From: Tetrahymena thermophila SB210 | Taxonomy: Eukaryota > Ciliophora > Oligohymenophorea > Hymenostomatida > Tetrahymenidae | NCBI RefSeq assembly: GCF_000189635.1 | Contig: NW_002476335.1 | Span: forward strand, 827,271 to 891,270 | Length of the DNA: 64,000 nt | Reading direction: 5' to 3' | Shown here: positions 14,051-26,300 of the stretch, one piece after another | Layout: each line of letters begins with the position of its first letter | Position numbering within the stretch: position 1 is the stretch's first letter | The notes under the pieces: generated by a model | Databases searched by the model: none | Seen by the model: the letters and a program-made list of their open reading frames with translations, nothing else | What the model was told of the DNA's origin: nothing | Made by a program: the position numbers and the translations under genes

Positions 14051-14298
14051 TAATTTAGAATATATTTATTTTAGAAGTCATCATACAATCAAATAAAGTT
14101 ATTTTTATATTAAATTTATTAATAATCTTAGAAATTAATTTTATGTTTTAAAAAGATGCAAAACAAATTAGTAGAGAATTAAGAAATAAATAATTTTGCA
14201 AATCCTCTATTATAAAATAATTTATATCTTTAAATGTAGTGCTTAGTGGGATAGTATGTTCTAGCTTTATTGGCTCTGTTTTACTATAATGTAACAAA
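14051..14298 (-). pseudogene. Tandem, degenerate extra copy of carrier-gene 3' end
   Basis: Bases 14051-14298 match 14304-14555 almost throughout, a direct tandem copy with a period near 253-257 bp. The right copy contains the real last 21 codons and 3' UTR of the carrier gene. The left copy keeps the codons for VTLQQ and ARTYYPTKH, but the IRAYI segment has become NRANK and the TGA stop is lost (CAT TGA has become CAC TAC). It lies beyond the real stop, so it is non-functional or part of the 3' UTR. Confidence 0.85.
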
Positions 14299-14303
14299 TA
14301 ATT

Positions 14304-14555
14304 TAATTTAGAATATATTTTTTTTAGAAGTCATCATTCAATCAAATAAAATTATTTTTATATTAAATTTAATAATAATTTTAGAAATTAATTTTATGTT
14401 TTAAAATGATGCAAAACAAATTAGCAAGGAAATAAGAAATAAATAATTTTGCAAATACTATATTATAAAATAATTTATATCTTTAAATAATTTCAATGCT
14501 TAGTGGGGTAGTATGTTCTAGCTATATAGGCTCTGATTTACTATAATGTAACAAA
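14304..14555 (-). repeat. Functional unit of the tandem 3'-end duplication
   Basis: This is the right-hand member of the direct repeat with 14051-14298. It covers the C-terminal codons of the mitochondrial carrier (14493-14555) plus its proximal 3' UTR. Confidence 0.8.
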
Positions 14556-16057
14556 CATACAAATATTCCAGGTAACTATTCTTTATGCATTAGCATTAAA
14601 TCCCTAATTAAATATTTTAAAAAATAAGCATTTCCTTTATTTTGATTAAATGTAGAAATATTTATAAAAAAATTAATTTTTTTACCTTATAAAATGCCCT
14701 AATACCATCTTCTTAGTAAGTTTTTACAATACAATCTAATACACCATTAAACTATTTACCACCAGTTCCTGACTTTATTTATTTTAAAAAATTCATAGTA
14801 AGGTATAAATAAAAATATTAAATTAAATTACACTAGCATTCATAATTCTTGTCTTTAAAACATCTACTGGAGAACCTACAACAGCAGCAACAAAACCAGC
14901 AACTGAAGAACAGAAAAGATGGCAAAAGATATTATCTTTCATCAATTTTTATCTCAAGACCATTTCTTTAACTTAATCGTATCTATTTATTTTGAAATGC
15001 ATATTATTGTTTGGTTTTAAATTATTTTATAGTCTTACGTAGCTAACTCAGTTGCATTGATGACAGAGTTTCTAACTATATTAGGTGCCAGACCTCTCCT
15101 TTAATTAAAAGGTTAAATATTAGAAACAAGCATTTTTTTTAAAAGAATTAAGATTACCATAAACCAACAACACCTTCTGTTCTAACAATTTTTGTGTAAG
15201 CATCCCAAACACCTGTATATCTTCTTTCTGTGATGGGCTTTTTACCTTCAGCTTGTAATCTAATCTTAACTAAATCCTTTTTAAAAATTATTATAATGTA
15301 ATATTAGTTTAAAATGTATATTTAATTTACAGTTGGGTTAGCGACTGTAATACCAATAGCACCAGTTGTTAAACCAGCTAAGATCTTTTTATAAAGAGGA
15401 GGGCGTTCAAGCTCATCTTCTTTGCAGTATAAGTTTCTGACCTATTTTTAAAATTTAGCGATTAAAGAACAAATTATGCAAAAACGACGATTTTTTTATT
15501 TGTTAACAATAAAAGTAATAGAACAGAGTCTTTACTTTGTAATTACTTAAATAAAAATCTTTTTTCACAATATTTTTTTTTTTTCATTTTAAATACTAAA
15601 ATATACAAATTAAATGCAAAATAATCTAAAAATTTTGAATATTACAGGAACGTATAAACCTATACGGAGAGATGCAAAAACAAGTTGTCTTTGGAAACCA
15701 GCATTTAAGCCTGAAAAGAGAGATAATACACCTTCTTCTGCAATTAATGTTTTAATAGTACCAAGTAAACCATTATATTTTTGAGGCTTTCCTGGTACAG
15801 GTTCTCCTTAAATTTATAGTCTGACCTTAGCTGTGTCAAGAGGAATAGTTAGAGCCTATAAGTTTAAAATATTATATCTATAAAACTCATTCCTTGGCAA
15901 GGTATGAAAAAATAAGATAACAATTATAACTCCAATTATTGATTAATAGTTAGAAAAATATAAAATAAATAAATAAAAATATGATAAATACTTCAGCAAC
16001 GCAACCAGCAATACCACCTGTTATCATCATAACTGGTAAGGGAAGATTATCACCCAT
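14493..16057 (-). CDS. Mitochondrial uncoupling-protein-type carrier, 304 aa
   Basis: Eight exons on the minus strand: 16057-15992, 15855-15646, 15441-15331, 15276-15158, 15098-15039, 14982-14832, 14772-14686 and 14603-14493. All phases close to 305 codons, with TGA at 14493-14495. The three mitochondrial carrier signatures are intact: P27-x-D29-x-x-K32 ([14 protein letters not shown]), P128-x-D130-x-x-K133 ([14 protein letters not shown]) and P227-x-D229-x-x-K232 ([11 protein letters not shown]). The wording around each signature, and ELATYDQVKE after the second repeat, fits the UCP/plant PUMP branch of SLC25. The length equals the family norm. The expected role is anion or proton transport across the inner mitochondrial membrane. 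The substrate cannot be read from the sequence. Confidence 0.95.
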
Positions 16058-16697
16058 TTTTTTCTTTAAACCTAATAAATTTTTTGTATTTTTGTATATC
16101 TTTCTTTCTTTAAATAAGAAACAAGGTATGGATTTTGAATTAGTTTTTTTTAATATTATTAAAATTTTATTGTGAGCAAAAGATTTAAATTGGAGGTAAA
16201 GAAAAAAAATAGAACATCGTTTTCATTCCTTTATCTGAGGTAGATTACGTATTAGAGACTTATCTTTAATACCATCATCCTATTCAATTAATCAAAAAAT
16301 AAATAAAGAAATATTAATTAATTAATTAAAAGCTTCTTGCACTTTCTTTGGCTGAATGAATGACTGGCTGATTGACGTATATTAATTAATTAATTAATTA
16401 AATAAGTAGCAAATGATAATTTCCTTTAACTTTTAAATAATATAAAAATACTTAGTTTTTAATTTGATAGTTAAGCTAAAAATAATATCTTGAGTGATAA
16501 AAACATCTTACTACTCAATAAAAATAATTGAAAGAAATAAAATTTAAAAAGTAAATATCATCTTGATTCAATTAAGTTAGAAAAAAACAATTTTAAATTA
16601 AAGTGAATTCAGATTATCATAAGAAAATCCTATTAAAAAGCAGATGACCTGAGACTTACTTACTTAAAGACATATTCATATATCCTTTTCAAAAGAT
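16058..16697. other. Divergent intergenic region with ATTA repeats
   Basis: This region lies between the start of the carrier gene and the broken coding region. Short ATTA/TTAA runs occur around 16315-16405. It presumably carries the carrier promoter. No gene is seen. Confidence 0.45.
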
Positions 16698-18902
16698 TAT
16701 GAGTAATGAATGTAATAGAATTTAAAAACTTAGCTTTAAGAAGTTTGATTAAAAAGTTTGCAATCTTTATTAGTTTAGGTATTCTTTATAGTACCTATTC
16801 CAGTCCGATTGCGACATTAAATTTAACTATATTTCTGCATTTAAGATGCTATAATAAATTATGGCATCTTGTGGAAAGATAGTACATTGCTTTTATAATC
16901 AGAGAGTCAATTTTGTAAAATATATTCTAAATTAGTTTTATAAAATAATTAAAGGATTGATTTGATGCACCAAATAGATGATGAGCAATAAATATGAATT
17001 AGCTTTACAACTAAATAAAAAATAATTGAAGAACAGGAGCGCCTATTTAAAAAAAGAAATGGTAATTAACATAGTTTATTTACTTTCTGTTTTTGCAAAA
17101 TACAAAACATTTATCTCTATCTCATGAGTTATGATGCATTATTTTTAATATAATACATCAATCAGATGGAGATTAAATAAATTTAAGAGGATTTCGCAGA
17201 ATATAGCATCTTCATATCTATACTCTTATAGTAGCCTCTTTCAATTTTCAATCTAATTAAATATTTAAAGATTTAGCATTTTACTTAACATGTATAAATT
17301 GTTCTTTGAACTTATATAGCATCAGTAGCTAACTAGTTTATTTTAATTTTTAGAAAGTGAAAAACATATAAATTTTATTATGAAATAAATTTTTTGAAAT
17401 AACTCATATAATTTATATGATTAAGTCTATTTCATTTTATTAACTTTTTTCATTATTAATTAAAGCAAAAAGACGACTAGAGACAAAAAACCCTTTAGCT
17501 TCAAAGCATTTTAATTTAAATATGATAATAGCAAAATATAGTTGCTAATTATGATACTTATTATGCATTATCACTAAGAAATACCTTTAATAAGAATTAT
17601 TATAATTCTGAATGCTTTGTTTTCTGATCTAAATTGATAATAAGACATATAATATGTTCTTACAAGAATCCTCAAACAAATTTGCAACATATGTTAAACA
17701 AAAGATTAAAAACTTTAAATTTAAATAAAAAAAATTCCAGTATGATATAAATTAATCTACTGGAGATTCTACATAATTAACATAATTATATTTATAAAAT
17801 CTAATTTATCATCTAATAAGTTAGCTTATTAAGCATGTATTCGTTTTTTATTTTATCGAAAGTATTAACTTTTAATTTTTTAGCAAATAATCCGCTTTAC
17901 TTAATAAATTATTCTTAAATGTTTTAACAAATTAAAATTGAAACAATTTCTTTATCCATCAACTGATAATATTATATTAATGTGTATATTTTAGTGAATA
18001 ATAAATAGTTGGTATTCAAATATTTTTTAATTTATGATGAACCAATTTTTAAGTTTTAAAAAATAAAAGTCTTTTATATTTGATTTTGCTAAGAATGAGT
18101 CTATTTATGTTTTAGTATCATCTTTACGAGTTAGATACATACATATTAACTAAAAGAAAAATAAAGATTAAAAGACAATATAACAATTTGTATTAAAAGA
18201 TTGCTTAGCTAATATTTAGTTTTTTAGATTTAAATTCTAATATTGAAAGAGCATACATAAATCAATAAATGGGAAGGAAAAGCGAAATTGAAAATTTGAA
18301 ACTAGGCTTATATATAGCTTGAGAAAATACTATAGCAAAGAAGAATAGAAGCTAAGTGAATAACAAAAGCGCACTTTAAATTTCTAACATTTAATTTAAT
18401 TAAAATTAATATTACCAGAAAAAATTAGAAAAATTTTGATAATAAAATAATCAAAGAAATATTGGCAGCTAATTAAACTCAAATACTTTTAATATCAAAA
18501 ATCATAACAATAACAACAACAAAAAGCTTGAGAGCAAAATCAAATTAAAAAATATATTATTAAGTAAAAAGCAAAAATAGCTCAGCAATGGAAACCGCAA
18601 TAATGTAGCAAGAGTAATTGTATCCTAGAGTACATAACATTCAGCAAACTGCCAGTAATCATTCTGAAGAAGAAGATTTAAGCACAATCCCTTGCTTAAT
18701 ATCAGTGAAAAAGTCGCATTCGACTCCTCAGAATAGCTTGGCTGATAAAATTAATCAATTTTCTGATCGCCAATAGCAGTAGAAAGAAAAAGAATTGCAA
18801 GAGATAAAAGAATGTATTATTTCAAATATAAATTTATCATTAAGCATTTTCAATAATCGATTTTATTGTAATAAAAGAGGAGAAAGTAGAAACATCAAAT
18901 GA
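16698..18902 (+). pseudogene. Broken coding-like region, probable pseudogene
   Basis: From ATG 16698 a ciliate-code frame gives about 74 plausible residues. A 63-base intron and then one of about 104 bases continue it to the QEDFAEYSIF segment. Beyond that, coding-like stretches (KKTTRDKKPFSF, NYDTYYALSLRNTFNK, ANNPLYLINYSQ, LSTIPCLISVKKSHSTPQ) lie in different frames. They are broken by TGA codons, for example after SECFVF, and by what look like single-base shifts. Every other long gene in the window parses cleanly, so decay is more likely than misreading. I do not recognise the family. The alternative is a real gene with introns I failed to place. Confidence 0.4.
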
Positions 18903-20096
18903 AGAGCAAGTGATCAAGTAAGATTATTTATAAATTTTGCATGAATTTTTGGTTAGTTTCAGCGCAAATATTTTCATAGATGTTAAATCTCTTTTGCTAT
19001 TTTGTTAGTATTTAGAGATCATTTATTAGATTTGGTATTGGTTAATTCATTAATAAATTGAATGGAAAAATTAATTGAAATCAATAATTGTGCAAAACAA
19101 AACATAAGAGAAAAATTTATTAATTTCTAATACTAAATTTTGAAAAATTAAAAACTAAAGTAGAAACAAGCAAAACTCAGCTCAATAATAAAAGAAGAAA
19201 TAAGAAAAAGATGTAGAAATGAGAAAAATTTCTACTGCAGCCTCTGAAGAATTAAAAACTGATTACCCTCAGCAACTTAGCAAAAGCAATTCAAGTTCTT
19301 AGTAATAGACAATTTTGTTTTTATTTTTTTATTTTCTGCATAATTCAAAATAGTAAAATAAGCAATTAGTGTAGCTTTTCTTAGCGACATTAAAAGCAAG
19401 CGATTTCTTTCCTCCTTTTTTTCCTGATTAATTTTTTTAAAGGAGACTCCTTATCTAATCCTCCTTTCTCTTTTCTCTTCAAAATATATTAGAAAAGATC
19501 GGCTCTTAGTTGATAGAATTTGAAATCATCATTTTTCAGCTCTTCTCATTTTCTTTCTCTTTTTTCACCCTACTTTCTTTATTTCCTTTATTTTTTTTGC
19601 AGCAAAACTCAATCATCTACTTTGACTTGATTTTCACTGATTTTGAGTTTAAACTAGAAAACCTTTTATGTCTATCATTTATTACTTTAAATACATTCCT
19701 TTTGCACACCTATCAGGCAAATAAGCTTTAGGCGCAGAATATTCCCTCTTTTTTAAAGTTTTATGAATTTATAAAAGAACTTAAAATACCATACAACTTC
19801 TATTGTTCTAATTTCCAAAATTTTTTCTTTCCATTCTGTTTTTTATCGAATTACTTCATTTTTCTAAGGAAAATTTACAAAGAAAACTACCATTTTTTTT
19901 AAAAAGATCAAATTCTGATTATTTCTTATTACTATTAGCTCTTCAATTTATTTTTCAATTTTTTGACTATTACCTACCATAAACAAAGACAAAATAAATT
20001 TATATTTGCTTATGTTATTTTACTATCCAATTTAGATGCAACTTGTTGGATTACAAAAATACTTTAATTGACTCAAATGACTAAAAGAGTGATATT
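18903..20096. other. Pyrimidine-rich region upstream of the PUF gene
   Basis: Bases 19144-20341 happen to lack TGA in one frame, and the stretch near 19390-19880 is unusually C/T-rich. The translation is a hydrophobic Phe/Leu/Ile jumble with no domain and is out of frame with the PUF first exon, so I do not call a gene. Bases 19170-19310 read as a Ser/Gln/Lys-rich peptide that may be a remnant of the broken region to the left. Confidence 0.4.
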
Positions 20097-22651
20097 ATGG
20101 CCAAACAAGAAAATCAAACTAATATACAAAGACAGGAGGAATCTAAAAAGTTATAGACGCTATATCAAGAATCAAGTGAGAAAAATAAGCTATTTGAAGA
20201 AAAAATTAGAAAAAGCATAAAAGAATTTGCTTTGGATAAATACTCCCACTTTGTTTTAATTCTTGTTTTAGATATAGGTATAAAAAAATTATTTTTAAAA
20301 AACTATTTTATTAAACTTACATGAAAAAAATAATTTCATAGGCTCTTCCGGTCATAAGAGAATAATAATTGAAAGTACATTAAAAGAGAAAGAACTATTC
20401 AGCCATGAACAATTTGGTCACAAGATTTTAAACAAATGCATTGAAGTCTCTAAAAAAGAATTCATTGATTAATATAATGAATTCATCAAATATATTTTAG
20501 ACAACTAATCAAAGACTTATCAGACTCTTCAAAATGATAAATTTGGTAATTATGTTATTTAAAAATGCTTAGAAATTTTTGATGAAGACCATTTATCACA
20601 GCTTCTGATTCTTCTGAATGCAACAGTAACTGAAATTAAATATTTTAATATCTTTATTATTCTTTTTCTAATAAAATCATTAGCTTCTAATCAAACCTGA
20701 GCAAAAGCTTCCTAATTTACCAAAAGAAAGTTAATTAAAAGATAGTGATCTTTGCTCTGATTAATATGGTTGCTTAATAATATAAAAATTAATTGAAATA
20801 TATAAGACCAAGCCTGATTCAAAAATCAAAAAACAAGTAATTTCTTAAATCAACTAATTATTATTTTTATTTTATGCTTCTTTCAAATCAAATTAGGTGG
20901 GACAAATGATTGAAAAAGTGATTAATGATTCACACCGCTTAGCATAAAGATAATTTTCCAATTATGTTGTACAGCAAATAATTGAAAAAGGTGCTCCTGA
21001 ACACAAGAATATGTTATATCAAAATGTGATTTCAAAACACTTCATAAGCTTAGCTATGGATAAATACGGAAGTAATGTAGCTGAAAAAGCGATAAAATAT
21101 GCTGAGCCAGATTAAAAAAAATAAATTTGGGGTCTGATTTCTGCTAACAATTTTAGGTAAATTAAATTACATTTTAAATTTTTTTTTTAGGTTTTATTTT
21201 ATTTATTGTGTAAATTTAATTAGGTTTTTATCTATTTATTTTTGATTGATTTGGATGATAAAAATTTTAATTTTTTTTTGCTAATAAATAGTGCTTTACT
21301 TAACATGGTAAATGACCAGTATGCGAATTATGTAGTCTAAAGAATTTTTGATTCATGTTCTAACAAAGAATAAAAATAAATACATTAATAGCTAAATTTA
21401 TGGAGCAAAAAAAATCTTTTAAAAGAAAATGGTAAAAATTATTTACTTTTAATTAATTAAAATCGATAAATAATTCAATTTAATTAAAAATTAAATTTAA
21501 TTAAACTATTTAAAGGTAAGCATCCCTTCAAATATATTGATGACCTTCTAAGACAAAATGAGTTTCATAATAATTCTAACAACAGCTTTAGAAGTAATCA
21601 AGGCAAGATGGTAGCTTAGGGCAATTTCTCTACTAATAATAACTAGCATAGCTATTAAAATAGAAATAATTAAAATATGATGCATAATAATTAGAAATAA
21701 TCTTAACACTTTAATAATTAAAATATGAATATGGAATACAACTAAACAATGAAGCAAACCAACTATGGTTTAGTAAATAAAAATAATTTTAATTAAAAAA
21801 ATCAAAATTAACATCAAAATGTTAATTAACCGAATTTCAACTAAAAGCACAGATAAAATAACATCAACAACAGTAGTAACAACTAGATGACCTCTTAAAT
21901 GAAAAATCCTCAAATTTAAAACAACTAAAATTAAGAGTCACCTTCATCTAACAAGCAAGTTTAGAAGTATGATTAAAATAATTTCAATAAAACTAGCAAT
22001 AGAAAATAATCAATTCATAACAACTAACAACAATTTTAAAATGTAAATAATAACAATTTCAGCTATAACAAAAACTAAAATGTTGAACCTAACTAAAGCT
22101 AAGGATAATAAAATAATAATTATGATGTGTAGATTAAAAATGGAAATACAAATAACAATAACTATAGCAGCTATAATAATCAATACTCTTCCCATGGAAA
22201 AAGAAATCAATAAGGAAATTATAACTCTTAATAAACTAACAGCAACAGACCTTATAGGAGATAAAACAACCATAGAGGAAATTATAATTATCACAATCCA
22301 ATTTATTACCAAAGCTATCCTTAACAATACTTTATGTAATAACCATATTTTGGATTTACTCCCTACATTTATGTCAATTAGCCTTCTGAATTTACTGACC
22401 CATAACTTTTAAACTATTTCGATCCTAATAATTTAATGAACCCTCCTTATTTTGATTTTTTATAAGGTGCTCATATAAAGGTCTAACAAAATAAAAACAA
22501 CTAAAATGACAACAACAAGCAGGAATAGCAATCAGAAATTACAACTTAACCAAATTCTCTTAATTCTCCGCAAACAAACATTGATAAAAAGTAAGATGAA
22601 AATTAAGAAAATCAAACAAATTAATAGGACGGCAGCGAACCAAGCAAATGA
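20097..22651 (+). CDS. Pumilio/PUF-family RNA-binding protein, 717 aa
   Basis: Exons are 20097-20277, 20342-20625, 20684-20836, 20897-21156, 21292-21431 and 21516-22651. Phases close to 718 codons. Residues about 40-430 hold PUF repeats with recognisable helix-2 cores: LDKYSHFVL, HEQFGHKILNKC, NDKFGNYVIQKC, SDQYGCLIIQKL, QRQFSNYVVQQI, MDKYGSNVAEKA and NDQYANYVVQRI. That makes seven clear repeats, where classic Pumilio has eight. Such repeats bind 3' UTR motifs one base per repeat and repress or localise mRNA. The C-terminal 280 residues are Asn/Gln/Tyr-rich and probably disordered. The ATG at 20097 is the first Met in frame before the first repeat. Confidence 0.95.
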
Positions 22652-23338
22652 AGCAAGTAAAAAAAATGCTAGCAGTGTCCTTTTTTACAATTTAGTAATT
22701 TTTTTATAACTTTTAATTCCTCAGTTGTGGGTTTTATGACTTAAAAATGTTTCTTGGCAAAACAATATTTTCTATTGATAAAATTAATATTAGCTTATAA
22801 AAACTATATAAATATTCACTTTTAAATAGAAATAAACTTAACTAAAAATACTTTTCATATATATAATTATATTTATATACATATATTATCATCAAGAGTA
22901 AAAAACACAAAATATACATATCTTAAAAAAACAAAAGGTATGTTTCTTTCTCTTTTTTTCTTTTTCTATATCTAATTTATATATAAAAATATAATTAATA
23001 TCATGTTAAACATACTTATTTTTTTGTTTATTTGTTTGTTTGTATATTTCTTCTTTTTTATGCAATTTTATCTTCCAATTCTATTTACCAAATACTGTTT
23101 GTACACACACATATATTGAAATTATTTATTTATTTTTCGAAGTTTGAACATTTTTAATACTTTTTTATTATTAAATAAAAACGGCATTAATCTACTCTGG
23201 TAAAAGATATTTTTATGCTACCAAATTTTTTATTTATTAATTTTGATCCATTAAACATAATTGAATTTTATTTTATTAACTTTTTAGTTTAAAAATGCTA
23301 ATTTTTTCATAATTTTAAGAAAAAAACTAGTCTATATA
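22652..23338. other. AT-rich intergenic spacer
   Basis: A/T-rich DNA downstream of the PUF gene, with no coding signal. The duplicated block that includes the next gene begins near 23339. Confidence 0.5.
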
Positions 23339-26300
23339 AACTTTTGACTTATTTTCAAAATAAATGGATAATATTAAATTTTAAAATGTTCTTTCTATTA
23401 TATTAAATTAAATTAATTTTTTAAATTGGAAGTGTATGTATCAATCAAAATGAGAAAAATTGCAAATTGAAATAAAAAAATATATTTATTTTCTATCAAG
23501 TTTATTTTTGATTTTAAATTAAAAATGAATTATATGGATAAATTTATGTTGATTGTTTTTAGATATTTGGATAGATTCTTTTCTTAATACTATAAACCAG
23601 ATATATTTCGTTTTTGTGAAAAAAAATCTAGAATTACTTTTTTCTTTAAAATATATAAATATTAATAAATTTTTACTTTAAAGTATAAATAAATAACATG
23701 AGAGTTCAAGTTAAAAAATAAAATTTTTTTATTATTTGATAATTCATTTTAATTTAAACAATTTATCATAAAAATAATTAAATTATAAATTATTTTATTA
23801 TTTTTCAATATTTTCTAAAAACGAATAATTTGGAATCGTAAAAACGGTATTTGATACTGATTTCAAATATTAACAAAAAATAAATGAGAAGAAAAAGGAA
23901 TTGGATAAGTTAATTAATTAAATGCAATGAACTTTTTTTCTTCAAAAAGCAATATTAATTTATTCAACGTTTTGTAAAAAAAAATAAATCAATAAATTGA
24001 TAAAATTAATAAAAAAGATGAGAAAATCTTGGATCATTATTGCAGCACTACTAGTTGTATCTGCAGTTGCTGATGTAAAATTAGTAACTTCTGAATTCTC
24101 TGCTAAGAATTTCGATAGCTCAGCCGTATCTGGTTGGTCAGTTACAGGAAACAAAAATAACAATTTAGTTTCTACTTGCGGTGATCAATCTATTTTTGGT
24201 GGTTATGATGCTTTTGGTGCTCGTGCCAGCGCTAGCAAAGACTACAATTCTGGAGTCGATCATTTTGAACTTACTTTCAATTTCGATATATACACTGTCG
24301 ATTCTTGGGGTAAATTCATCTTAATAATACAAAAAATATATTTTCAATTTTTTAAGTGCTTTTTAATACTTAATCATTAATGAGTTGCCATATTTGTGAA
24401 TAATAAATAATTGCTAATGACGATTAAGCATAATATTAACAAAAATTTTTAATTAATTAGATAATGAAGTCTTTTCTCTTTACGTCGATGACTAGTTAGG
24501 TAATATATTTATTCATCAAACTCCAATTTTTAATATATTTTATACTTAAAAAATACAGTTTATAGTTTATAAGCTTAATTCAATACAGTCTCTCCCAGAC
24601 CAATTAATGGTGCTTGCGGTTCAGCATCATGGTAAGATAGATGGTAATCCGTCACTGTTAAGCTTAATCACTACAGAAGATAATTCAATGTTAGATTAAC
24701 CTCTACTCTTGATTAAGATGCTAGTAAAATCAATTTTTTAAAATTTATTGTTTCTATAATATTTTAATATTAATTTATCAGATGATGAATCTTGGGGTGT
24801 CAAGAATTTCTAGATTCTCGCAAGACACGGTGGTGGTAACATTTAAGTAATTAGTGAAGAATTTAGCTAAGACTCATTTAAGAGCGATGCTTCTTCATGG
24901 ACTGTTGTCAACGTTTCACCAGCATTTACTACATGGTAATTATTATTTTTAAATTTTAATAAATTACTCCATCATACTAATATATTTATTGATTCATTCT
25001 TCATCAACGTATTGTTTAAATTGTTATATTTTATTTGCAATAGTGGTGATGGTAACAAAATTTTCGGTGGTTTCAATTCTATGGGTAGGGATTCTATTGT
25101 TTCTAAAACCTACAATAATTTACCTTCTCATTATGGTGTTTTATTTGCCTTCGATCTCTGGCTTATTGATTCACCTGATGGCAATGATTACGTTTAAGTC
25201 ATAGTTGATGGTTAAATATCTAGATTCTACAGACCTGATTGGAACTATGGTGACCCTTAAAATTTCTTATGCGGTGTTTAAGGATGGTCTGAAAGAATTG
25301 TTAAAATTAACCTTTTCGTCCCTCACAAAGGTCCTTCAATTAATATTGCATTGAGAGGTGTTTTTGATGAAGCAAAAGACAATGAATCCTTCGGTTTCAG
25401 AAACCTCAGAATTGTTTCTCTTGGTTGCTCTTCAGCAAGATGCCAATAAGTTTCAAACGAATTCTATCAATAAACTTTTGCTGATCCTTAAGGCTGGACA
25501 GATGAAGGTGGAAATGCTCTCCCTTCTCCTTTCAAAACTTGCTCTGGAGCTACATTATTTGGACCTTTCTCAGTTCCTATTGAAAAAACCTATGACTCAC
25601 TCTAACCCCACTCTGGTGTAAGAGTCTTCTTAAGAGTCTTTGCTCTTGGAGATTGGTCAAACGCTAACACTAATTTGAGATTCTTCGTTAACGATGTCTT
25701 AACCACTCCTAAAGTTGCTGCTGAATTCGCTAAGAATAAAATTTGTGATGCAGACACAGAAAGCGTTAGAAACTACTTCATTGATGTTCCTCATGCTAAC
25801 TCTATCTTAGATCTCGATATTAAGCCCGTCAACTTTGCAGGAAACACTAAATATACTATCAGAGATTTATCCGTAACAGCTTACGTTGAAGAAGGTCAAA
25901 CTTTGATTTCATCAGAATTCACCTAAGTCAACTTCGATAGTGCCACTGGTTGGACTGTTAATGGAAACACAAATGGAGTAACTACATCAAGATGTGGTAG
26001 GTTCTCAGTCTTTGGTGGATTTAATGCTTTTGGAAGAAAGACATCTGCCTCTAAGTTATATAACTCACTTCCTGATCACGACTTCGCTGTCATCGTTTTC
26101 ACCATTTACTTCATTGATACTTGGGATGTAAAAAATTATTTAATTTCCTAACTTCATCTTAATATTAAAAATAATTTTATATATAAAGAGAGAAAACTTT
26201 AACGTCGCTGTAGATGATGCCATCATAAAGAGAATGACTAAATCAGATACTTGGTCTGGACATTAAAACTTGTGCGGTAGAGGTGATTCCATGGAAGAAA

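Noticed and set aside
14157..14298. Hairpins and an ACA-like tail in both tandem units, suggesting a duplicated H/ACA snoRNA
   Set aside because: On the minus strand the right unit encodes the C-terminus and stop of the mitochondrial carrier in perfect frame, so the repeat is a gene-end duplication and the hairpins are incidental.
19412..19445. Inverted repeat CTCCTTT...AAAGGAG
   Set aside because: Only 7 bp of stem around a 20-base loop in skewed sequence; expected by chance.
19144..20341. Nearly 400 codons without TGA upstream of and across the PUF first exon
   Set aside because: The translation is hydrophobic low-complexity sequence without domains, is out of frame with the PUF N-terminus, and lies in C/T-rich DNA where TGA is rare by composition.
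22010..22412. Long overlapping frames on both strands inside the PUF tail
   Set aside because: They are shadows of the Asn/Gln-rich PUF C-terminus; AAT/AAC repeats give open frames on both strands.
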